15,824 nucleotides of DNA from contig CAMQBP010000026.1 in the NCBI GenBank assembly GCA_946999025.1, positions 1 through 15,824 on the forward strand. Reading direction: 5' to 3'. The DNA comes from an uncultured Prevotella sp. Its GTDB lineage: Bacteria > Bacteroidota > Bacteroidia > Bacteroidales > Bacteroidaceae. This document shows positions 7,673-13,932 of the stretch, piece after piece; positions within the stretch are counted from its first letter, which is position 1; the number at the start of each line of letters is the position of its first letter. The position numbers were made by a program, and so were the translations under genes. The notes under the pieces were generated by a model, which ran no database searches, was not told the origin of the DNA, and was given only the letters and a program-made list of their open reading frames with translations.

Positions 7673-8208
7673 ATGTTTCTATTTACTTCGTTGTATATTG
7701 TTTCACATGCATATACTAATTTCTCTATTTCAGGCTTAGAATGTCTATTACGATGACCATATCTATATCTTAAATCTGGCTTCCATTCTGAAATAAGATT
7801 TATGACTAATTCCTCAGCATCAGAAGATGCGTCTATATAGGGAATATTAGTGCCTTGAAATGGAATGGCTAAAAGTTCGACATATTGACAAAAACCATGA
7901 CTTGTTATATAGTATCGTGCACCTGTTCTTACTACATGCCCATTATCTAATCTATTTCCATTTTTATAATAGTCCAAGCCTGTCTCGCGAGTAAAGTCTT
8001 CGTCATATTCTTTTATATCTCGATCTTCATCCCATTCATAGTGCTTGTATATTGCATATACACAAACACCTTCTATGATGTAACCTGTCAAATAGTGTAT
8101 TTCTCTTAACACAGCTTCTGAAACATTTGTATCGGAATACTGTTTGAGAATGGAAAGACAGGCATCAAGATGTTTCCGAGCATTAATCTTATAATCTATG
8201 TACTTCAT
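7669..8208 (-). CDS. HEPN-like protein, candidate RNase effector, 179 aa
   Basis: The protein begins with a helical hairpin typical of HEPN domains (YKINARKHLDACLSILKQ at 6-23, then LREIHYLTGYIIEGVCVYAIY at 34-54). Near the C-terminus (141-152) EWKPDLRYRYGH precedes a final helix (160-176). R147-x4-H152 fits the R-x4-6-H catalytic motif of HEPN ribonucleases. The central part (60-125) is an insertion without a recognised motif. HEPN proteins commonly act as RNA-cleaving toxins or effectors, or as the non-catalytic partners of MNT antitoxins. It sits 9 nt after the XRE gene and overlaps the ATPase gene by 4 nt (ATGA), so all are one translation-coupled unit. The assignment is by pattern, not by search; a purely structural helical protein remains possible. 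Confidence 0.65.
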   Translation of the reverse strand: MKYIDYKINARKHLDACLSILKQYSDTNVSEAVLREIHYLTGYIIEGVCVYAIYKHYEWDEDRDIKEYDEDFTRETGLDYYKNGNRLDNGHVVRTGARYYITSHGFCQYVELLAIPFQGTNIPYIDASSDAEELVINLISEWKPDLRYRYGHRNRHSKPEIEKLVYACETIYNEVNRNI

Positions 8209-8217
8209 GAAAAATAT

Positions 8218-8430
8218 CTAAATGATTTTATCTACTAGAATTTCTCTAATGTTCACTTTAAGCAGTTTTGATATCCTCGCCAAGGTCTGCAAGTCTGGTT
8301 GGGTGGTATTCGTACACCACTTGCTGACGGTAACTGGATCCTTGCCAAGTTGCTCTGCAAGCCACTTGTTTGTTTGGCCAGCATCTGCAAGAACTGCTTT
8401 GAGTCGGTTTAGGTTCTTAGGGTTCTCCAT
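8218..8430 (-). CDS. XRE-family helix-turn-helix regulator, 70 aa
   Basis: A single HTH domain: LNRLKAVLADAGQTNKWLAEQLGKDPVTVSKWCTNTTQPDLQTLARISKLLKV is a standard Cro/C1-type fold with the recognition helix at about residues 31-39. Family size (60-75 aa) and the ending NIREILVDKII are typical of small Bacteroidales XRE proteins that autoregulate toxin or restriction operons. It is the first gene of the XRE-HEPN-ATPase-WYL operon, 24 nt downstream of a -7 box and 9 nt ahead of the HEPN-like gene. It is a likely autorepressor; candidate sites are the direct repeats at 8473-8509. Confidence 0.88.
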   Translation of the reverse strand: MENPKNLNRLKAVLADAGQTNKWLAEQLGKDPVTVSKWCTNTTQPDLQTLARISKLLKVNIREILVDKII

Positions 8431-8453
8431 ATTTAAATAATTAACGTTGAGTG

Positions 8454-8461
8454 CAAATTTA
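8454..8461 (-). promoter_or_regulatory. -7 box of the XRE-HEPN-ATPase-WYL operon promoter
   Basis: TAAATTTG on the minus strand matches TAnnTTTG, followed by CA as in the promoters at 2451 and 2985. No convincing -33 TTTG is present at 19-21 bp. The predicted leader is about 17 nt, which suits an autoregulated promoter. Confidence 0.55.
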
Positions 8462-8472
8462 CTAAATTTCTT

Positions 8473-8509
8473 CTTTATAAATGAGAGAAAAGGATAAATC
8501 TTTATAAAT
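8473..8509. repeat. Two 10-bp direct repeats upstream of the XRE promoter, candidate operator
   Basis: CTTTATAAAT occurs at 8473-8482 and 8500-8509, start to start 27 bp; the core TTTATAAA is palindromic. The repeats overlap and flank the -33 region of the operon promoter, where an XRE autorepressor would be expected to bind. In an AT-rich stretch such repeats can also arise by chance. Confidence 0.4.
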
Positions 8510-8705
8510 CAACGATAATTTAACATTTATAGCCCCTTTGTAGTATAAATATGTAACAGAATAGCATTATCCGAATATCAATTTGTAGGAATCTATGGCG
8601 CAATTATAACAAACTATTACCAATCCCCACCATCGCATCCGCAATCCAATCATCGTGGTATGAAAAATCATCGTGGTCGTTGTAGTCGCATGAACTTCAT
8701 CTTTG
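8510..8705. other. Intergenic stretch with a short coding-like remnant
   Basis: No intact gene is seen. On the minus strand, in the same frame as the end of the 135-aa ORF and after its TAG and a further TGA, about 28 codons stay open (8690-8605) and read CDYNDHDDFSYHDDWIADAM, an acidic Asp/His-rich stretch. A 12-bp direct repeat AATCATCGTGGT (8648-8659 and 8666-8677, period 18) underlies the repeated HDD. No start codon is in frame; it may be the end of a decayed small gene. Confidence 0.3.
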
Positions 8706-9113
8706 CTACATCCATCCTTGTTCAACTAAATAAGCTTCCAGGTCTTCATGAATCTTGATTAATCCAGAGTCTGGTAACTTTGCCGCAGCTTTGGCAATGC
8801 TCATGAAGTCACCGTCGCTGAACCAATCCTTAAAGAGGTATTCTGTGAAACGAGCTACGTCCTCAAGGCGGAAGTCGAGATAGATGGCGATGTTTCGAGT
8901 ATAATGAGCGATGTTCTGAGTGGCCAGGATAAGTTCATCTGTATTGACCTTACGTTTGCGTCCACGCTTTCTAGCATCAATATCCTTGAATGGATTCTTG
9001 ATAGGACTTGGCTCTGTCTTATCAAACTTGCCACCGATCTCTGCTAACGTGCAGACCTTGCTTTGGATAAAGGCATAGCATTCTGTGGAAAATCCGAATT
9101 GTACGAGATCCAT
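8706..9113 (-). CDS. C-terminal part of a frameshifted membrane protein (135-aa ORF)
   Basis: The ORF starts at an internal ATG (MDLVQFGFSTECYAF) but the same frame stays open upstream into the 3' part of the 156-aa ORF, where it reads KILQEDSERVKTVTTYAA as a continuous helix. Together with the upstream ORF it would give a protein of about 269 aa. This part is soluble, with a basic segment DARKRGRKRKV in its middle and a helical C-terminus ending VEQGWM. I recognise no domain. It could be made alone from its own ATG, but the better reading is the detached cytoplasmic tail of the two-TM protein. Confidence 0.6.
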   Translation of the reverse strand: MDLVQFGFSTECYAFIQSKVCTLAEIGGKFDKTEPSPIKNPFKDIDARKRGRKRKVNTDELILATQNIAHYTRNIAIYLDFRLEDVARFTEYLFKDWFSDGDFMSIAKAAAKLPDSGLIKIHEDLEAYLVEQGWM

Positions 9114-9514
9114 AGCTGCATAGGTTGTGACAGTCTTAACACGTTCAGAGTCTTCTTGAAGGATTTTTCGCGTGATTCCTTTAATGCTGCTGTGACCTTC
9201 TTATAAAGGTCAAACCTTTGAATGTCTCGCGTTTTGTTTCTTCTCCTCAATCTGTCATAAGGAAAGTCGGCTGAGAATATGGCGGTCAGAGCGATGATGG
9301 TGCATAATACAATCACCGCAATACACCCTGTAAACTCGCATATCAAACTGAAGAGTGAATGAGGATGCGCTCCAGCCTGATTTGTTGTGTACATAATGGC
9401 GATGAACACTCCCAATGGGTAGTACAAGTATCTTGCCCATCTCGACATCGCAACTTCACAAAGAAATTGCTTCAGTTCATTTGAGTATTCATGCCATGTC
9501 TTCTTCTGAATCAT
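9044..9514 (-). CDS. N-terminal part of a frameshifted two-TM membrane protein (156-aa ORF)
   Basis: Two hydrophobic stretches are seen, at about residues 27-44 (ARYLYYPLGVFIAIMYTT) and 55-82 (FSLICEFTGCIAVIVLCTII), followed by a positively charged RLRRRNKTR that fits a cytoplasmic location. Up to residue 117 (LKESREK) the reading looks natural; beyond a run of five A on the coding strand (9168-9164) the frame changes character (SFKKTLNVLRLSQP), while another frame continues into the 135-aa ORF. One extra A, or a -1 ribosomal shift at GAA AAA T, would join both into about 269 aa. It lies 38 nt after the DUF4143 ATPase gene on the same strand, so co-transcription is likely. Function unknown. 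Confidence 0.6.
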   Translation of the reverse strand: MIQKKTWHEYSNELKQFLCEVAMSRWARYLYYPLGVFIAIMYTTNQAGAHPHSLFSLICEFTGCIAVIVLCTIIALTAIFSADFPYDRLRRRNKTRDIQRFDLYKKVTAALKESREKSFKKTLNVLRLSQPMQLWISYNSDFPQNAMPLSKARSAR

Positions 9515-9552
9515 ACGTTTATGAGTTTTCTAATGGGGTAGAATATCGGTGT

Positions 9553-10842
9553 TTAATCTTTGAGACATGCCAATGGGATAACCTTCACACCATCAGGACG
9601 AGTGTATGCCATGCTTTCTCCCGTCAGGATGATAAGCAGGTCTGGTTCACGCAGAGGCACTTGCTTCTCTGTTTTGTTATGCTCCTGTACAAGTCGTTTT
9701 ATCTCCAAGAGGTGTGCAGCACCATCATTTATCTCCCTACTGCCAAGTTTACACTCGATAAGTGCATAGCGGCCGTCAGCAAGATGCAATACAAGGTCTG
9801 CCTCAAGTCCATATCGGTCACGGTAGTATGACAAAGTGCCATCATGAGCTGCCGAATAAACACGAAGATCTCTGGCACACATCTGCTCAAAGATGAAGCC
9901 GAAGGTCTTCAGTTGCGTCATCAACGCTTCAGGGTTCAAGCCTAGGGCTGCAACGGTAATTGATGGATCACAGAATGCACGTTTAGGACGGCTCTGAATG
10001 ACAGTCTTGCTCCTGATGGCAGGGCACCATGCATCTATATCCATGATAACGAAAAGCTTTTCAAGAGCTTCAACATAACTTTCGTATGTATTGCGGCTAC
10101 ACTCTATGCTATCTGATGCTGTAACATCGCTGAGGATGGATGTTGACTTCGCAAGCGTGGAAATGTTTCTTGCATACGACTTCAGAATCATCCGCGTCAG
10201 TTTCTGGTTTCTCTTGACACCATTTATACGTGAAATGTCGTTCTTGTAAACCGATTTGAGATATTCAGTTGCAACAAGCAACTTCGACTTGTCATCTTTC
10301 AGGTTCAATGTGGCTGGCCAACCTCCTCTACAAGCAGAAAAGATAATTTTCTCCATTGTCTGCTCCGATTGAGCAAAAACTTCCTTCTCGGGATTGTCAA
10401 ACATGTCCATCAACGAGATAGAGCCATTTGATTCTCCATACTCCCATAAACTCATGGGAAGCATTTCCATGCGTGAAATGCGTCCAGTACCACTATGATG
10501 TATCTTGTTCTCATCAACAGCGTTTGATCCCGTTAGTATGAACTGACCAGGCAGTCCTCGTTCATCAACTTTTGTTCTTACTGCATCCCATAGCATAGGT
10601 GCATCTTGCCATTCGTCTATAAGACGTGGCACCTCTCCCTCTAATAGAAATGAAGGCTTGGTGGCGGCTGTTGCCAGGTATTCCTCGCGATGATCAGTAT
10701 TTTGAAGACTGATAACACTCCTTGCAAACTGAGCTGCAGTTGTAGTCTTTCCGCACCATTTAGGTCCTTCAATAAGCACTGCCTCCATTGCATTGAGATG
10801 TTCTTTCAATCGAGCATCAAAAACTCTTTGTAGATATGCCAT
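9553..10842 (-). CDS. AAA family ATPase with C-terminal DUF4143 domain
   Basis: 429 aa, the usual length of the family. N-terminal AAA_14-type ATPase: Walker A GPKWCGKTT (26-34), Walker B RLIDEWQDAP (73-82), sensor FILTGSNA (101-108). The C-terminal DUF4143 domain ends with a PD-(D/E)xK-like core in which YGLEADLVL (D349) is followed by ALIECKLG (E363, K365). These ATPases are abundant in Bacteroidales and other anaerobes, often as multicopy accessory genes; a role in DNA transactions or defence is suspected but not proven. It has a good promoter of its own upstream. The catalytic-looking residues are present, so nuclease activity cannot be excluded. Confidence 0.92.
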   Translation of the reverse strand: MAYLQRVFDARLKEHLNAMEAVLIEGPKWCGKTTTAAQFARSVISLQNTDHREEYLATAATKPSFLLEGEVPRLIDEWQDAPMLWDAVRTKVDERGLPGQFILTGSNAVDENKIHHSGTGRISRMEMLPMSLWEYGESNGSISLMDMFDNPEKEVFAQSEQTMEKIIFSACRGGWPATLNLKDDKSKLLVATEYLKSVYKNDISRINGVKRNQKLTRMILKSYARNISTLAKSTSILSDVTASDSIECSRNTYESYVEALEKLFVIMDIDAWCPAIRSKTVIQSRPKRAFCDPSITVAALGLNPEALMTQLKTFGFIFEQMCARDLRVYSAAHDGTLSYYRDRYGLEADLVLHLADGRYALIECKLGSREINDGAAHLLEIKRLVQEHNKTEKQVPLREPDLLIILTGESMAYTRPDGVKVIPLACLKD

Positions 10843-10878
10843 ATCGTATTATCTGATTAGATATTGTTATTTCGGCTG

Positions 10879-10909
10879 AAAAGTTAGTCATTTCTAATCA
10901 AATAGCAAA
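10879..10909 (-). promoter_or_regulatory. Promoter of the DUF4143 ATPase gene
   Basis: On the minus strand TTTG (10909-10906) and TAACTTTT (10886-10879) are separated by 19 bp, near-consensus for Bacteroides -33/-7 elements with one mismatch in the -7 box. The leader would be about 30 nt. The 23-bp repeat array begins 30 bp further upstream. Confidence 0.6.
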
Positions 10910-10938
10910 ACGATTTTAAGTTTTCGACATTTTTAATT

Positions 10939-11145
10939 GTAATTTTTGAGATATTTCATTTATAATTTTTGAGATATTTCATTTGTAATTTTTGAGATAT
11001 TTCATTTATAATATTTGAGGTAAAATATTTGGCATTTTTGATGTGATTCATTGAGCGTTTTTGAGGTAAATCATCAGGTATTCTTGCGATAATCTGCTTT
11101 TGACTTTTGTGGTACTTCTGTTTTGACTTTTGCGCTAACACCTCC
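10939..11145. repeat. 23-bp tandem repeat array, about nine copies decaying in one direction
   Basis: Copies start at 10939, 10962, 10985, 11008, 11031, 11054, 11077, 11100 and 11123. The first three are almost identical (only the first base alternates G/A) with the core ATTTTTGAGATATTTCATTT. Copies 4-6 keep TTTTGAGG-TA or a close form, and copies 7-9 retain mainly the central TTTTG/TCTTG. The period of 23 is not a multiple of three, and short ORFs in it are incidental. There are no unique spacers, so it is not a CRISPR array. It lies directly upstream of the DUF4143 gene promoter. Confidence 0.85.
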
Positions 11146-11289
11146 ATCATGCACGTATATATAATAATGTGTAGCATCCAAAATACTCCAGTCGTAGCAT
11201 TTGCTATCTGGACATATCAATAAATAAATCTATATGGCAGAATACCTCTTTCCTAAAACATCTTATCTTTATCTACTTTTGTTTGGCTT
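11146..11289. other. AT-rich intergenic stretch
   Basis: Nothing convincing is seen apart from a plus-strand TACTTTTG (11274-11281) that fits the -7 consensus but has no plausible downstream gene on that strand; it is probably chance. Confidence 0.3.
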
Positions 11290-11883
11290 TCATGCCTTTA
11301 ATACGTTTTCAAAACGTTCACGTGTAATCATAACTGATTGACACACAATAGTGTTTACATTTGAGGAAGTGAAGTAAAACAAATTTATTGCTTGACTATA
11401 TTTAATAGGAAAGAGGTGTAGACCAGGGTTTACGCTTCTTTTTTTTGTTTTTGAATCTTTGTTTTCATCACTTGCTTCTTGCTGTTGATTATCTTCTATT
11501 GGCTGCATCATTGCGACAAGAAAGTATATGTGGACAAGCGTGTTCGCAGTGAACGGATGAGCCAAAAATAGAGCGGTTACAATAGAAAGGCTATGGCTTA
11601 AGATTAAAAAGAAGCGCGCGTCACATCTTAAATTGTGAAGCACAAGTTTCTTTTTTTGAAATAAATTGTATCTTTGTCCTACAATGGATGAGAATATGAG
11701 GATTGAAGTGCTTTGCGCAAGAGTTACATCCAAGAACTGATCAAAGTACAGATGCAGATTCTCAATGTCATCAGAGAGAATATTTTTGTTACAAGGAAGA
11801 AGCCTGAAATCATTATAGGATAGACCGAAGGCAAAATCAAATACCATATTGAGACACTTGCAACTCTTGGTATGAGCAGACAT
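11290..11883 (-). CDS. Hypothetical protein, 197 aa, orphan ORF
   Basis: The reading frame is open for 197 codons in AT-rich DNA, longer than expected by chance. I do not recognise the product. It has a hydrophobic centre (about residues 90-125, FFLILSHSLSIVTALFLAHPF then ANTLVHIYFLVAMM) that might be one or two membrane segments, then an acidic/basic linker (EDNQQQEASDENKDSKTKKR). No promoter or ribosome site is obvious upstream. A plus-strand TATCTTTG (11669-11676) lies inside it, and the plus strand from 11690 to 11930 has short coding-like pieces broken by stops, so the ORF could be incidental to an eroded gene on the other strand. It is unlinked to its neighbours in orientation and composition. 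Confidence 0.4.
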   Translation of the reverse strand: MSAHTKSCKCLNMVFDFAFGLSYNDFRLLPCNKNILSDDIENLHLYFDQFLDVTLAQSTSILIFSSIVGQRYNLFQKKKLVLHNLRCDARFFLILSHSLSIVTALFLAHPFTANTLVHIYFLVAMMQPIEDNQQQEASDENKDSKTKKRSVNPGLHLFPIKYSQAINLFYFTSSNVNTIVCQSVMITRERFENVLKA

Positions 11884-11941
11884 GAAGGCTCAATAAAAGC
11901 AAGAAAGTGTATAATCCTAAAACAATCATAAAATCAAGACA

Positions 11942-12943
11942 ATGAATAAGACCTTATGGAATTACTATAAGCAATCAGCCGATGGGAAGAAGAGTATTGA
12001 ACTGTTTAATCCCGAACCTGACGATGCTTATCAGGCTGCTGAACGTATTGCAGAGTTTCTGAAACATTGGGACAAAGACATTAATCCACAACATTTTGGT
12101 GATGACTTGTTGATATACGATGTAAACATGGCAGACCGTCATCTTTTAAACGAGGAGTCTTTCAACCGTAAGAACTTTGAGACTTTTGTTGAAACTTATG
12201 ATTTGAAAGAGTTCGACCTCCAGGGAGAAAATGTAATTTGGTCAGAAAACAGTTATTTGATTCCTGTGGATAAATTCAGGCAGAAAGCAGCAACGGTGAA
12301 TATACTGTCCATGTATTTGTATTATTGTGACTCTTATTTTAAACCCATCCTCCTTCCACGACGCTTTGATATTATCCAAAGGAGTTGTGGTGCGCTTGGA
12401 ATAGAAGTGCCACCAATCCCTCATACTAAAAATTACAAAGAGTTCTTGATGTATTACTATGATCTATGTGGCATACTGAATGAATTCCAACAAGAAAATG
12501 AATTGACTGATGCAGAGTTCTGCGCTTGTCTATATGATTATGGAGCAAGAGTTTTGTTAGATGACAACAGTCATGTTGATGACGAATTACCACAGCCCAC
12601 CAACGTATGGTTAACAGGTGCTTCAGGTAAAAATGACTTCGATTGTCTTGACTCTTTAGGCAAACAACAAGATACAGAAGCCTCTATTTGGGCCTGTAAC
12701 GAAAGAACTCGTAAGGGAGATTTAGTCATCGTATATTGCACTTCGCCCCGAAGCTATCTTCATTCTATATGGAGAGCTGCGTCAACTGGGATTTTCAATC
12801 CCTTTGATTATTATCATTGCCGTACTACTGTACGTCACGGTGTTAGACTTCCCGAAATTAGTTTTTCGGATTTAAAAGATGATCCTTATTTTTCACAATT
12901 ACCTATTGTACGGCGAAATTTGCAGGGGGGTAAATGGTATTGA
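11942..12943 (+). CDS. N-terminal part of a frameshifted PUA/EVE-like restriction enzyme
   Basis: Residues 1-215 are a helical region without a recognised family (MNKTLWNYYKQSADGKK...). From about 220 a PUA/EVE-like domain begins: NVWLTGASGKNDFDCLDSLG, ERTRKGDLVIVYCTSP, SIWRAASTGIFNP, and RRNLQG at the break. EVE-like domains bind modified bases in DNA. At a run of six G (12925-12930) the frame passes to GKWY and stops, whereas removal of one G continues as QGVNGIELSAKDYSELL into the nuclease part downstream. The joined product would be 521 aa. The gene is 58 nt from the preceding ORF and has no clear promoter close by; a TATCTTTG box at 11669-11676 could give a long leader. Confidence 0.75.
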   Translation: MNKTLWNYYKQSADGKKSIELFNPEPDDAYQAAERIAEFLKHWDKDINPQHFGDDLLIYDVNMADRHLLNEESFNRKNFETFVETYDLKEFDLQGENVIWSENSYLIPVDKFRQKAATVNILSMYLYYCDSYFKPILLPRRFDIIQRSCGALGIEVPPIPHTKNYKEFLMYYYDLCGILNEFQQENELTDAEFCACLYDYGARVLLDDNSHVDDELPQPTNVWLTGASGKNDFDCLDSLGKQQDTEASIWACNERTRKGDLVIVYCTSPRSYLHSIWRAASTGIFNPFDYYHCRTTVRHGVRLPEISFSDLKDDPYFSQLPIVRRNLQGGKWY

Positions 12944-13508
12944 ATTATCTGCCAAAGATTATTCCGAGTTATTGAAGTTAGCAGAAAGAAAGGGTGGAAA
13001 TGCGACTGATTACCCTCCACTGTTTATTGGTGGTGCTGTTGAGTTTGGAGAAATCAAACTTGAAAGGGATGTAGAAGAAAATATACTCATTCCCATACTG
13101 AGGCGAATAGGTTACAAAGATTCTAACTGGACGAGACAACTTCAATTAAAAGCTGGAAGAAAAGAAAAAGCAATACCTGATTTCGTATTCTTTCCACAGG
13201 GTGCCACCCACTTTGAAAGTGCACCTTTAGTGATTGAAGCTAAACTGGATATGTCCTCCATGGTTGAGGAGCAGAAAGCCTTTCGCCAAGCATTGTCATA
13301 TGCACGCTTGCTACGTTCCAAGCTAATGGGAATTTGCGACAAGGAGCGGTTTGTGATTTATGCTCTTAATTCGTCTGGTAGCTGCAACATTGAAAGACCT
13401 TTGTTTGATAACCATTGGCAAGCCATCTATTCGGATGAAATCATTGGTGCGAAGTTAAATCAATTGATTGGAGCTGAAGTCATAAAAGAAAAATGCTGTG
13501 CTATATAA
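12931..13508 (+). pseudogene. C-terminal PD-(D/E)xK nuclease part of the frameshifted restriction enzyme
   Basis: Read in the frame following the G run, this segment finishes the PUA-like domain (GVNGIELSAKDYSELLKLAERKGG) and continues into a type I restriction HsdR-N-like nuclease: ERDVEENILIPILRRIGY, then IPDFVFFPQG and 19 residues after that Asp the VIEAKLD motif, i.e. Asp, Glu-x-Lys of PD-(D/E)xK (about residues 413, 432 and 434 of the joined protein). A helix MVEEQKAFRQALSYARLL follows. All catalytic residues are present. The ATG at 12879 lies in the overlap in a nonsense frame (MILIFHNYLL), so this part is most likely only expressed when the frame is restored by slippage at the G run, or not at all. 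Confidence 0.75.
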
Positions 13509-13672
13509 CTATTCAGCGGTAGATGCACAACACCCAATTCAATGCCAGCATAAAGCAAGCAGAAGATAGACAAAATCCAAAGTGGCTGATCTGATGACAC
13601 CGTACAGGATGTGCATTATAAAGAAGAATTATGATACACCCTCTTTTTGGCAATTTATACAATAATATTTAC
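13509..13672. other. Intergenic stretch
   Basis: No gene or clear structured element is seen between the nuclease stop and the promoter of the Fic operon. Confidence 0.4.
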
Positions 13673-13680
13673 TATATTTG
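13673..13680 (+). promoter_or_regulatory. -7 box of the XRE-Fic-Fic operon promoter
   Basis: TATATTTG is an exact TAnnTTTG match followed by CA. A TTTG is found at 13646-13649, 23 bp upstream, longer than the usual 19-21. The leader to the ATG at 13702 is about 15 nt. Confidence 0.5.
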
Positions 13681-13701
13681 CATATTATCTTATCCATATT
13701 T

Positions 13702-13911
13702 ATGGAAAGTCCAACCAACAGAATAAAAGAGGTGCTGACCGAAAAAGGGATTAAGCAAGCATGACTTGCCAAAAAGCTGGGCAAGAGTTTTACGATAGTG
13801 AACTCCTACGTTTGCAATCGTCGTCAGCCAAGTTTGGGACTTCTATTCCAAATAGCTGAGATTCTGCAAGTCAATCCCAAGGATTTGATCAATACGGCAG
13901 ATGACAAATAA
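13702..13911 (+). pseudogene. XRE-family regulator with in-frame TGA at codon 21
   Basis: The frame from ATG 13702 to TAA 13909-13911 reads MESPTNRIKEVLTEKGIKQA, a stop (TGA, 13762-13764), then LAKKLGKSFTIVNSYVCNRR and QPSLGLLFQIAEILQVNPKD. This is a complete single-domain XRE HTH of 69 residues in which the stop replaces a position where the family usually has Trp (compare NKWLAEQLGKD in the XRE protein at 8218-8430), so TGG to TGA is the likely change. No in-frame ATG follows the stop, so no HTH would be made. It lies 21 nt before the first Fic gene and would be its natural repressor. Confidence 0.8.
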
Positions 13912-13932
13912 AGTATCATTTCATAGATAATT

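Noticed and set aside
9415..9831. Plus-strand ORF of 138 codons
   Set aside because: It runs antisense to the DUF4143 domain and its nuclease-like core; no independent support.
10939..11145. CRISPR array
   Set aside because: The repeats are directly adjacent with no unique spacers and no cas genes are near.
10956..11177. Minus-strand ORF of 73 codons
   Set aside because: It is an incidental reading of the 23-bp tandem repeats; the period is not a multiple of three and the product is a repeat artefact.
11274..11281. Plus-strand TACTTTTG promoter
   Set aside because: It fits the -7 consensus but has no -33 element or gene downstream on that strand; such a match is common in AT-rich DNA.
12879..12930. 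ATG at 12879 as true start of the nuclease part
   Set aside because: The residues it adds (MILIFHNYLLYGEICRG) are the out-of-frame reading of the PUA-like domain, which is well formed in the other frame up to the G run.
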